DNA of 10,107 bases from assembly GCA_007116295.1 (NCBI GenBank), contig SKIS01000019.1, positions 1 through 10,107 of the forward strand, given 5' to 3'. The position numbers and the translations under genes were made by a program. Shown in pieces: positions 1-6,846 of this stretch. The stretch comes from Candidatus Woesearchaeota archaeon. Lineage in GTDB: Archaea > Nanobdellota > Nanobdellia > Woesearchaeales > 21-14-0-10-32-9. Position 1 is the stretch's first letter; the number at the start of each line of letters is the position of its first letter. The notes below the pieces were generated by a model. The model was given only the letters and a program-made list of their open reading frames with translations. It did not search any database and had not been told where the DNA came from.

Positions 1-1205
1 ATAATTTAATTTATAACAGCAAAAACGGAAAAATTATTTCACAATTCATTCAAAATCTAAACAATATTGAAAAAATACTAAATTATCAAGATGCAAATCA
101 CTTTTTTAATCAACATAAAGCTAAAATATATGAATCTGTAACTTCAGAAATAACTATTCCAAAACAAGACTTTGAAAAGATTGATAATATAGCTGCTTTA
201 TTTAATAGACAACAAGATAGAAAAAAAGTTGATGTCAGACCAGCACTAAGATTTTTAGTAACTTCTTATTTAAAAAAAGGACCTGAAGAAACTTTCGAAG
301 CGATAAAAAACCTAAATAAAAATAAAGAACTGAGACGAGAACTAATAAATGGAGGAATAAACATGGATATTTTTGAAGCAGGATTCAAAAAATCTTATGT
401 TGTAAAAACATCTTCTGAAAGCATAGATCAAAAAAACAAAGAAATATTGCAGGGCTTTAATCATATATATTCAAATATTTTATCTTTACCAGAAGACTTT
501 ATACAAAGATTATTGCAACAAGATCTCTTAAAGCAAATAAAATACTTGGAAAACAAATCAGAATTTGAAAATACAAAGAATTCTAAAGCTATAAAAAATC
601 AAATTAAACAAACAATCCAAAAAATAAAAAGTGCTAGCGGAAGCTTAAAAAGTAAAGAATTAGAAATAGATCTCTATGTATCAACAGACCCTATAGAAAC
701 ACTTCATATGGGAGATTACTTTAATACTTGTTTTAATCTTAAAAATACAGGGAGGCATATTGATAATGCTTGGGCTAGCGTAGTAACAACTATGGATATA
801 AACAAAAATGTTATTTATGCAAAATCTAAACAAGGAAGATACATATCAAGAAACTCCACCATAATAACTGATAAAGGATTGCTAGTGGGAGAATTTTTTC
901 AAAACGAAGATTTTGATTTAAAAAATGCTTGGCTTGATTATCTCACAGAATTTGCAAGAAAAATAAATCAAGACTTATTTATAACAACAAATTTTGCCAA
1001 GAAATTTGGTATAGTAAAAGACATCTTTAAGCTCATAGAACAAAATGAAGGATATGCCAAACAAGAAGAATTAATTATAAGACCAGCCATATTTAATCAG
1101 ATTTACCCAAGTGGACTACATAAAATAAAATTCACTAATGGAAATAACAGATTAAAAGGAGATTTTTATGTAATAAAAACTTCTCCTTCAACACATACCC
1201 TGTAA
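1..1205 (+). CDS. Partial large protein of unknown function (3' part; start lies left of the window)
   Basis: The frame ending with TAA at 1203-1205 is open without a stop back to base 3, giving at least 400 codons, so this is the C-terminal part of a longer protein. An ATG at 363 has a GGAGG seven bases upstream and looks like a start, but about 120 stop-free codons precede it in the same frame in very A+T-rich DNA, and they read as ordinary protein. I therefore treat 363 as internal. Counting from that Met, residues about 30-95 are helical and Lys/Gln/Asn-rich. A more structured C-terminal part follows, with GDYFNTCFNL near 117-126, then a run around DINKNVIY, a GRYISRN strand and a GLLVGEFF strand. 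This order of a Cys-bearing box, a D-x-NK strand and a G-x-x-x-R strand resembles uncharacterised bacterial and archaeal proteins I recall, but I cannot name the family. No signal peptide or membrane segment is visible. The last 40 bp overlap the trm5 3' end. Confidence 0.8.
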   Translation, partial: NLIYNSKNGKIISQFIQNLNNIEKILNYQDANHFFNQHKAKIYESVTSEITIPKQDFEKIDNIAALFNRQQDRKKVDVRPALRFLVTSYLKKGPEETFEAIKNLNKNKELRRELINGGINMDIFEAGFKKSYVVKTSSESIDQKNKEILQGFNHIYSNILSLPEDFIQRLLQQDLLKQIKYLENKSEFENTKNSKAIKNQIKQTIQKIKSASGSLKSKELEIDLYVSTDPIETLHMGDYFNTCFNLKNTGRHIDNAWASVVTTMDINKNVIYAKSKQGRYISRNSTIITDKGLLVGEFFQNEDFDLKNAWLDYLTEFARKINQDLFITTNFAKKFGIVKDIFKLIEQNEGYAKQEELIIRPAIFNQIYPSGLHKIKFTNGNNRLKGDFYVIKTSPSTHTL

Positions 1206-2167
1206 ATATAAGGGGCGTGTTGGCCACACTTAACAACTTTCAAATTCTTAACTTTATAATCCTCAAATGTCTTTTTGAAAAACTCTTTTTTATCTTCAAA
1301 TTCTTCTTCTTTGGCAAAAGTATAAAGATGAACTTTGCACTTGGACTTCATAACGTTTTTTACTAAAGCCAAAAAATCTTCTGCTCTGTCAGGCCCAGGC
1401 ATTAATATTCTGTCGAATCTCTCCTTTGAGCTATTAAGATACCTTTTTGCATCCAGATTATGATACTCAATATTTGTTTTATTCAATTCATTGTTTTTCA
1501 ATGCGTACTCATGACCTTTAGGATTAATTTCTACTCCAACAACTCTTTCAGCCAAAGATTTCTTTTCTATAACTAAGCAATATGGTCCGCAACCACTAAA
1601 CAAAACCAAAACTTCCTCTTTTGGTTTTACCTGCTTACTAACTCTTTTTCTATCAGTTGCGAGCCTAGGACTAAAATAAACATTTTCAACATCAACAACC
1701 ATACGAACACCATTTTCTCTATGTATGGTTTCACGCGTATCCTCTCCTGCCAAAAATCTCATATTTTGAGTTCTAAAAACGCCTTCATGTTTATCGTCCT
1801 TTCTAAGCACTGTTTTAATTTGTGAATTAGTTTTTAGCAAAGATTCTCCTATTACTTTTTCTTTATGTCTAAGCTCTTGATCGATTTCGAGTATCGCGAT
1901 GCTCCCTATAAAATCATAAGAAGTCTTTAGCATATCAAGCTCTTTTTTTGTCAAAAAACCTTTAACTGCTTCTTTCAAACTACTAGCATTTTCTTTTTTT
2001 TCAAAAGATACATCTACTAATTCGAATCCTTCAACCTTTTTATTAACTGGAAAATACATATTCTTACTATCTTTAAAAGGTATATATTCAAAATTAAGCA
2101 CTTCTTCAGCCAAAAGCTTTTTTTTAGTTCTCTCAGCATCTCTCAACAAAACTTTAACGCCTTTCAT
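1166..2167 (-). CDS. trm5: tRNA (guanine(37)-N1)-methyltransferase, Trm5 family
   Basis: Predicted to methylate N1 of G37 next to the tRNA anticodon using S-adenosylmethionine, which prevents frameshifting. The 333 residues match a full-length archaeal Trm5: a D1-like N-terminal region (about 1-65), then a D2 region with SYDFIGSIAILEI (83-95), VFRTQNMRF (130-138), the THRENG-like IHRENG (148-153) and FSPRLATDR (165-173). R168 aligns with the conserved catalytic-region Arg. The Rossmann domain follows, with SAM loop LFSGCGP (189-195), acidic ribose-binding GVEIN (211-215) and the C-terminal APYIYRVCV strand. The motif IV region, usually an Asn-Leu-Pro, reads DRILMPGP (252-259), so the Asn position is Pro. 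The start ATG sits about 26 bp from a TATA-like element, fitting a leaderless transcript. The gene is divergent from the GH13 gene and its 3' end overlaps the convergent gene 1. Other class I tRNA methyltransferases are less likely given the D2 motifs. Confidence 0.9.
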   Translation of the reverse strand: MKGVKVLLRDAERTKKKLLAEEVLNFEYIPFKDSKNMYFPVNKKVEGFELVDVSFEKKENASSLKEAVKGFLTKKELDMLKTSYDFIGSIAILEIDQELRHKEKVIGESLLKTNSQIKTVLRKDDKHEGVFRTQNMRFLAGEDTRETIHRENGVRMVVDVENVYFSPRLATDRKRVSKQVKPKEEVLVLFSGCGPYCLVIEKKSLAERVVGVEINPKGHEYALKNNELNKTNIEYHNLDAKRYLNSSKERFDRILMPGPDRAEDFLALVKNVMKSKCKVHLYTFAKEEEFEDKKEFFKKTFEDYKVKNLKVVKCGQHAPYIYRVCVEGEVFIT

Positions 2168-2186
2168 ATAATGAGTTATAATCGTT

Positions 2187-2200
2187 ACATATAAAAATTA
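2187..2200. promoter_or_regulatory. Single TATA-like element between divergent trm5 and GH13 genes
   Basis: TATAAAAA at 2190-2197 lies at the exact midpoint of the 53-bp divergent spacer, about 27 bp from both start codons (2167 on the minus strand, 2221 on the plus strand). That is the spacing expected from a TATA box to the start point of a leaderless archaeal transcript. Read towards trm5 it is TTTTTATAT, the same string found before endA. An 8-bp palindrome, AAACGTTT (2200-2207), follows on the GH13 side. Use in both directions is inferred from position only. Confidence 0.5.
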
Positions 2201-2220
2201 AACGTTTTAATAGTAATGTT

Positions 2221-3624
2221 ATGTTGAACTTAACACCTTTACTAAAACAGTTGTATGAACATCCCAAAAAAGTAAACGATGAAATAAACAAAATAATAAA
2301 ACCTCTAGAAAGCAAAGTTTCTTGGTCTGAAAAAGATATTATGCTAATAGCTTATCCTGATAGTATAAAATCAAAAGTTCCTCTAAAAAAACTAAAATCT
2401 TTACTAGACCAAATAAAGCATGTATCTACTATCCACATATTACCTTTTCATCCTTATACTTCAGATAAAGGTTTTTCAGTTCAAAACTTCAAAAATATAA
2501 ACAAAGACTTTGGTTCTTGGGATGACATAAAAAAACTATCTCAACATTATAAAATATGTGCGGATTTAGTATTAAATCATGTTTCTCAAGAGCATATGTG
2601 GTTTAAAAATTTTTTAAAAAATAAAAATCCTGGAAAAAACTATTTTATACAAACAGAAGACTATGACTTAACCAAAGTTTTCAGACCTAGAACCTCTCCT
2701 TTACAAAAATCAGTTAAAACAATAAATGGGACAAAAAATGTTTGGACTACGTTCAGTCAAGATCAAATAGATCTTAACTTCAAAAATCCCCAAGTCTTGT
2801 TAGAGATGATAAAGATTTTACAAAACTACTTGCAAAAAGGTATTAGTGTGATACGACTTGATGCTATAGCTTATGCTTGGAAAAAAAACAATACTAATTG
2901 TGCTAATTTAAAAGAAGTCCATGTGCTCGTAAAAATATTTAGAAAGATAATTGATTATGTAAAACCAGGATCTTTATTGTTAACAGAAACAAATTTTCCT
3001 CATGAAGAAAACATATCTTACCTAAAAAAAGATGAAGCTCACATAATATACCAGTTCCCTTGGCCTCCTTACTTACTATATTCTATGCTGCAAGAAGATG
3101 TTGAGTTTTTAGTAGATTGGCTAAATGAGGGCTATACAAAAAAAGGGTTATATCTAAACTTTACTTCTAGTCATGATGGGATGGGTGTATTGCCTTTAGT
3201 TAGAAAAAATAAAGGGTTAGATTATTCAAAATACATAATGAGTATGGGTGGGAAAAATCCTTATGAAATAAATAATACTTATTTCCAAGCTTTAACCCAA
3301 AACGATGGGCTGGATGAGGAAAGATTTCTTTTAACACAACTACTCACACTTAGTATAAAAGGAATACCTGCTATATACTTAAACTCTCTTTTTGCAGAGA
3401 AAGACAACGAACAAGGCTATTTAAAATCAAAACAAAAAAGAGATTTGAACAGAAAACAATTTTCTTCTAAAGAGATAAAACAAAAACTTTCATCAAACAT
3501 AACACAAAAATATTTACAAGCAATAAAAATACGTGTAACTCAAAAAGCTTTCCATCCAAACGCGAGTCAAAGAACTACTCTTTTAAAAAACAATTTAATC
3601 CAAGTACAAAGAGAATTCGAATGA
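2221..3624 (+). CDS. GH13 glycoside phosphorylase (sucrose/glucosylglycerate phosphorylase type), ended early by an in-frame TGA
   Basis: Predicted to split an alpha-glucoside with phosphate to give glucose 1-phosphate, in the cytoplasm (no signal peptide). The 467 residues carry the subfamily GH13_18 pattern: YPDSI (45-49), HILPFHPYTSDKGF (72-85), DFGSWDD (96-102), DLVLNHVS (115-122), FRPRTSPL (154-161), IRLDAIAY (211-218) with nucleophile D214, LLTETNFP (253-260) with acid/base E256, and FTSSHDG (314-320) with transition-state stabiliser D319. GIPAIYL (381-387) and RDLNR (407-411) follow. The acceptor (sucrose, sucrose 6-phosphate, glucosylglycerate or glucosylglycerol) cannot be read from the sequence. 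Translation stops at TGA 3622-3624 in the middle of the C-terminal beta domain, yet the same frame continues with family-like sequence to 3759. Intact, the protein would be about 512 residues, a usual size for the family. It is divergent from trm5 and lies upstream of, and probably co-transcribed with, pyruvate kinase. Confidence 0.85.
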   Translation: MLNLTPLLKQLYEHPKKVNDEINKIIKPLESKVSWSEKDIMLIAYPDSIKSKVPLKKLKSLLDQIKHVSTIHILPFHPYTSDKGFSVQNFKNINKDFGSWDDIKKLSQHYKICADLVLNHVSQEHMWFKNFLKNKNPGKNYFIQTEDYDLTKVFRPRTSPLQKSVKTINGTKNVWTTFSQDQIDLNFKNPQVLLEMIKILQNYLQKGISVIRLDAIAYAWKKNNTNCANLKEVHVLVKIFRKIIDYVKPGSLLLTETNFPHEENISYLKKDEAHIIYQFPWPPYLLYSMLQEDVEFLVDWLNEGYTKKGLYLNFTSSHDGMGVLPLVRKNKGLDYSKYIMSMGGKNPYEINNTYFQALTQNDGLDEERFLLTQLLTLSIKGIPAIYLNSLFAEKDNEQGYLKSKQKRDLNRKQFSSKEIKQKLSSNITQKYLQAIKIRVTQKAFHPNASQRTTLLKNNLIQVQREFE

Positions 3625-3759
3625 GAAAAAATAGAAATAATAGCAAATTTATCAAATAAAAAAATAAAAATAGATTGTTATAAACATGATTTACTGACTA
3701 GAAAGTATTATAAACAAGTCGAATTGACTCCTTACATGATACTATGGCTGAAAAAATGA
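3625..3759 (+). pseudogene. Detached C-terminal tail of the GH13 phosphorylase, in frame beyond the TGA
   Basis: After TGA 3622-3624 the same frame stays open for 44 codons and ends at TGA 3757-3759. The tail reads as the final strands of the GH13 C-terminal domain: EKIEIIANLSNK, then DLL, and the ending LTPYMILWLKK, which matches the L-x-PY-x-x-LWL close typical of sucrose-phosphorylase-like enzymes. Its stop forms an ATGA overlap with the ATG at 3756 of pyruvate kinase, as expected for two genuinely adjacent operon genes. The frame is the same on both sides, so a single base substitution, not an indel, explains the break. It could be a nonsense mutation, a read-through site or a sequence error. 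Confidence 0.75.
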
Positions 3760-5165
3760 GAAAAACAAAAATACTTGCTACAATAGGCCCTGCTTCTATA
3801 AATGAAAAAGTGCTAAACAAATTCAAAGATTATGAAGTTAACTGTCTAAGGATAAACACTGCTCATGGAAACTTTGAGCAATACACAAAAGCAATAAATT
3901 CGGCTAGAAAAATCCAGGAATTTTGCTTTTTATTAGACATAAAAGGTCCTGAAGTAAGAATAAGGACTAAGTATCCTATAGAGGTGACTGCAGGACAGGT
4001 AGTGCCAATAGGATTTAATAAAAAAGAAGATGCTTACTTTAGTTATGACTTTTATAATGAAGTAGCTGAGGGAGATAAAGTTTTCTTTGACAATGGGCAA
4101 ATAGAAGCAAAAATAATGTTAAAAAAAGATCAAAAAATTCATCTTAAGTTCGTTGAAGATTCTGTTATAAGGATAAACAAAGGAGTGAACATACCTAACA
4201 AAGAGCTTAAAATTCCTTCTCTTAGTAAAAAAGACAAACAAGCAATAAAGTATGCGATAGATAATGATTTAGACTATATTGCTCTTAGCTTTGTAAGAAA
4301 CAAAAAAGATGTACTTCAACTCAAAAAAATATTGAAAAATAGCGACATAGGAATAATTTCAAAAATAGAAAATTGGGAAGGAGTTAAAAACATAGATGAA
4401 ATAATTCAAGAATCAGAAGGTATTATGATTGCAAGAGGAGATCTAGGAGTTGAAATCCCTGAAGAAAAAATTCCTATAATACAAAAACAAATAATAGATA
4501 AGTGCAATGAAAAAGGAAAAATAGCTATTGTGGCAACGCAAATGCTTGAAAGCATGGTGACAAATAAATTGCCGACCAGAGCAGAAGTTAGTGACGTTGC
4601 AAACGCTATACTTGATGGAACTGACTGTGTAATGCTTAGCGGAGAAACCGCTGCAGGTAAGCATCCTATTAACGCTGTTAGAGTTATGAACAAAGTAGCT
4701 CGAGAAGTAGAAAATAATGTAGAAAAAAACATAGATTTAGATGTTCATGGAAATATGAGTGAGGAGCTTAGTAAATCTGCTTTCCTTTTACTTCAAAAAA
4801 GCACAGCTAACAAACTAGTAACAATAACCAGAAGTGGTTATAGTGCGTCTTTAATTTCCAGATTTAGAATAGGAAAACCTATAATAGCTGTAACTGATAA
4901 CAAAAAATCTGTTAGGAAAATGGCTCTTGTTTGGGGCGTGAAACCAATTCTTTTAGATAAAATACCTAAATCTTCTATGGTTACAAGGGTGGGTCTTCAT
5001 TTATTGAAAAGAGGAGAAGTTAAAAAAGAAGACTTCGTTATATTCTTTGCAGGTGTAAAAACTATGCAAGAGCATGTTTCTAACTTAATAGAAATTCATT
5101 ACATAAAAGACTTAGTTGAATGGAAGAAAAAAGTATTAAATGGAGAGCTAAAAAAACTCCCCTAA
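3744..5165 (+). CDS. pyk: Pyruvate kinase
   Basis: Transfers phosphate from phosphoenolpyruvate to ADP, the last step of glycolysis. Numbered from the ATG at 3744 (473 residues): TKILATIGPAS (8-18), LRINTAHG (35-42), LLDIKGPEVR (63-72), a compact B domain (about 73-150), the active-site signature IISKIENWEGV (204-214) with catalytic K207 and metal ligand E209, RGDLGVEIP (231-239) with D233, ATQMLESM (264-271), and MLSGETAAGKHP (297-308). The C domain has an ITRSGYSAS phosphate-loop-like stretch (361-369) and no C-terminal PEP-utiliser extension. The K+ site is altered: the usual Ser and Thr ligands are A40 and I66, although E70 of KGPE is kept. The internal ATG at 3756 (start MRKTKI) is an attractive alternative because pyruvate kinases usually begin this way and it forms ATGA with the stop of the extended GH13 frame. 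The 3' end overlaps fen1 by 18 bp. Confidence 0.95.
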   Translation: MAEKMRKTKILATIGPASINEKVLNKFKDYEVNCLRINTAHGNFEQYTKAINSARKIQEFCFLLDIKGPEVRIRTKYPIEVTAGQVVPIGFNKKEDAYFSYDFYNEVAEGDKVFFDNGQIEAKIMLKKDQKIHLKFVEDSVIRINKGVNIPNKELKIPSLSKKDKQAIKYAIDNDLDYIALSFVRNKKDVLQLKKILKNSDIGIISKIENWEGVKNIDEIIQESEGIMIARGDLGVEIPEEKIPIIQKQIIDKCNEKGKIAIVATQMLESMVTNKLPTRAEVSDVANAILDGTDCVMLSGETAAGKHPINAVRVMNKVAREVENNVEKNIDLDVHGNMSEELSKSAFLLLQKSTANKLVTITRSGYSASLISRFRIGKPIIAVTDNKKSVRKMALVWGVKPILLDKIPKSSMVTRVGLHLLKRGEVKKEDFVIFFAGVKTMQEHVSNLIEIHYIKDLVEWKKKVLNGELKKLP

Positions 5166-6173
5166 ACCTTTTTGTTTATTTTGAGATTCTATTTTTTCAA
5201 ACCTTTGTATGTATCTTTCTATCCTATTTTGACTAAAATCTCTTTGTTCTAAAAATTCTTTTATTTTGGAATAATTGGGCTTGTTAAAAACAATTTTGTA
5301 TTCATCTGTCACTTTCATATTTTTTATGACATCGTATATTTTTTCCCAACTTATATCTGAATGCTCTTGCCATTTAACTTTTTCAAACGCTTCTTTGGGC
5401 TTATGCTCTCTTATTAGCTTAATGCCTTTTTTAGGTCCTATTCCTTTAACTCCTCCATAATTATAATCAGTTCCTATAAGTATTGCTAAATAAATAAGTT
5501 GATCTTGGGTTAGTTTTAGTCTTTGAAGGTTTTCGTTTAGTTCAATTAGTTCGGGATGTATTTCTGCATAGCCTTGTTTTCCAGGAAGCTTTCTTCTACT
5601 TCCTATTGAGAGGTTTTTAATTAGTCTTGGGGCTTGATTTAAAAGAGAATCTGCATCTTGGCTTACTACTGCGTAGGCTTCTCCTTTTTTCACTAGGTGT
5701 GCTGCTTGGGCTTCTCCTTCACTTGGTGCTTGTATCCAGGGTATGCCTAGGTAGTCTAGAAATTCTTTTGTTTCTTCAACCATATCGTTTGTCAAAAAAG
5801 TTGTTCTAGCAGCATATTTTTTCATATTTTCTATATCTTTTTCTTCTTTTGCTTGTTGATATAGGCTTCTTGCTTTGTCTTTTAGCTCTTTTCTTCTTTG
5901 GGTTTCTTCACTTTTAAGATCGGGACTTTTTCCATCAAATACAAAAACTAGTTTTATTCCTTCTTCTAAATAGTTCAATAGCCTGCTTAAAAGGCCTTGT
6001 ACGTGACTTGTTATTCTTCCTTGGCTATCTATCAAGGGGCTTCCGTCTGGTCCTCTTATAGTTGTTAAAAACATGTATAAGGTGTTGAATCCGTCGACTG
6101 CTAAAGTTTTACCTTTTAGTTCACTTATGCTTATTTCTTTTGATTTCATCAAGTCAGTTATTTTGCTTCCCAT
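5148..6173 (-). CDS. fen: Flap endonuclease 1 (FEN1/XPG family)
   Basis: Structure-specific 5' flap endonuclease/exonuclease that processes Okazaki fragments and long-patch repair intermediates. At 341 residues it is the usual archaeal FEN1 size. The N-terminal region carries VDGFN (26-30) with D27 and VFDGK (78-82) with D80. The internal region carries PSEGEAQAA (150-158) with E152/E154, SQDADSL (171-177) with D173/D175, and IGTDYN (233-238) with D236, so all seven metal-binding acidic residues are present. The helix-two-turn-helix GVKGIGPKKGIKLI spans 241-254. The last eight residues, QKGLGEFF, fit the QxxLxxFF PCNA-interacting peptide (Q334, L337, F340, F341). The 3' 18 bp, encoding the end of this peptide, overlap the convergent pyruvate kinase gene. 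The start ATG lies about 35 bp from a TATA-like box shared with the divergent gene at 6241; no Shine-Dalgarno is seen. Confidence 0.96.
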   Translation of the reverse strand: MGSKITDLMKSKEISISELKGKTLAVDGFNTLYMFLTTIRGPDGSPLIDSQGRITSHVQGLLSRLLNYLEEGIKLVFVFDGKSPDLKSEETQRRKELKDKARSLYQQAKEEKDIENMKKYAARTTFLTNDMVEETKEFLDYLGIPWIQAPSEGEAQAAHLVKKGEAYAVVSQDADSLLNQAPRLIKNLSIGSRRKLPGKQGYAEIHPELIELNENLQRLKLTQDQLIYLAILIGTDYNYGGVKGIGPKKGIKLIREHKPKEAFEKVKWQEHSDISWEKIYDVIKNMKVTDEYKIVFNKPNYSKIKEFLEQRDFSQNRIERYIQRFEKIESQNKQKGLGEFF

Positions 6174-6202
6174 TTTTGTTTTGTATTAGTTTTGGTTTGT
6201 TT

Positions 6203-6220
6203 TTTTTATATATTACGTAA
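6203..6220. promoter_or_regulatory. TATA box in the fen1/6241 divergent spacer
   Basis: TTTATATA (6205-6212), an excellent match to the archaeal TATA consensus, stands near the middle of the 67-bp spacer. Its centre is about 32 bp from the GTG at 6241 and about 35 bp from the fen1 ATG, so it could give leaders of roughly 5-10 bases in either direction. A TTACGTAA palindrome (6213-6220) abuts it on the 6241 side. I see no second TATA-like element of similar quality in the spacer; two-way use is an inference. Confidence 0.5.
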
Positions 6221-6240
6221 AATAATTTAACAACTTTAAA

Positions 6241-6846
6241 GTGGTAAAAAACGAAATGTTTTTAAATATGTTTAGTTTAGCGATGTCTATGAACAAAACA
6301 CTACAAGAAGATTCCACACAATTATTTCAAGATTTGAAATGGCTATACAATAGTGAAAATGCTCTTTATTCCATAAAATATGACGGCGAAGGTAACTCTA
6401 TAGACAAAATAAACTTACACCTTCCAGAAACCCGAGAACAAGCCCATACAAATGCTTATCTTTGGGGAGAAACTATAAATTTGATTAACAGAGAAGGTAG
6501 AGGATTATTTGACACCATAGCTTTTCAACACCAAAAAAAAGACGCTGAAGTACCTTTGAATCGCTGGGGCCTTTTAGCTCAATCAGTAGGATACGACGTT
6601 GAAAGAAAATATGAAGAAGGAGAAATAGAAAACGTTCAAATACAAAATATTTCTTTAGTAAACGTTATAGACGGAGCAAAAGCTCAAATAGTCTTGCCTC
6701 TAGATAAAGAAGAATATTGGCGAGAAGTAAGTAAAATTGCTGGGGGTTCGCAAACCTTTAACACAAGCTATGTTTATGGTTTTTTAAACCCTCATAGAGT
6801 ATTTGTTCCTTTAAACGACATTTACGAAATAACTCTAAAAAAATAA
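6241..6846 (+). CDS. Hypothetical protein, 201 residues, family not recognised
   Basis: I do not recognise this protein. It has no signal peptide or membrane segment and is acidic. The N-terminal part (about 1-45) looks helical and Met/Leu-rich. A mixed region follows with YSIKYDGEGNSIDKINLHLP (43-62), a helical AYLWGETINLINREGRGLF segment (72-90) and an alternating strand-rich second half (130-199) ending in RVFVPLNDIYEITLKK. No catalytic motif is evident. The GTG at 6241 fits the upstream TATA box spacing, and a stop lies in frame at 6223-6225. The ATG at 6256 (starting MFLNMF) is a real alternative and would leave a leader of about 20 bases. The gene is divergent from fen1 and 35 bp upstream of the resolvase-like gene, so it may be transcribed with that gene. 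Confidence 0.75.
   Translation: MVKNEMFLNMFSLAMSMNKTLQEDSTQLFQDLKWLYNSENALYSIKYDGEGNSIDKINLHLPETREQAHTNAYLWGETINLINREGRGLFDTIAFQHQKKDAEVPLNRWGLLAQSVGYDVERKYEEGEIENVQIQNISLVNVIDGAKAQIVLPLDKEEYWREVSKIAGGSQTFNTSYVYGFLNPHRVFVPLNDIYEITLKK

Noticed and set aside
3622..3624. Genome-wide reassignment of TGA (for example to Gly or Trp)
   Set aside because: endA ends with TGA exactly where the family normally ends, the GH13 tail also ends in TGA, and no other gene here contains an in-frame TGA, so the event looks local.
3621..3659. A 12-codon frame starting at an ATG that overlaps the in-frame TGA
   Set aside because: Too short, Asn/Lys-rich and outcompeted by the family-like GH13 tail in the other frame.
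4406..4732. Minus-strand open frames of 108 and 73 codons inside pyruvate kinase
   Set aside because: They lie opposite strongly conserved pyruvate kinase motifs and have no family features or promoter; they are shadows of the plus-strand gene.
5275..5809. Plus-strand open frames of about 60 codons inside fen1
   Set aside because: Leu/Ser/Phe-rich low-complexity translations opposite conserved FEN1 motifs; no independent support.
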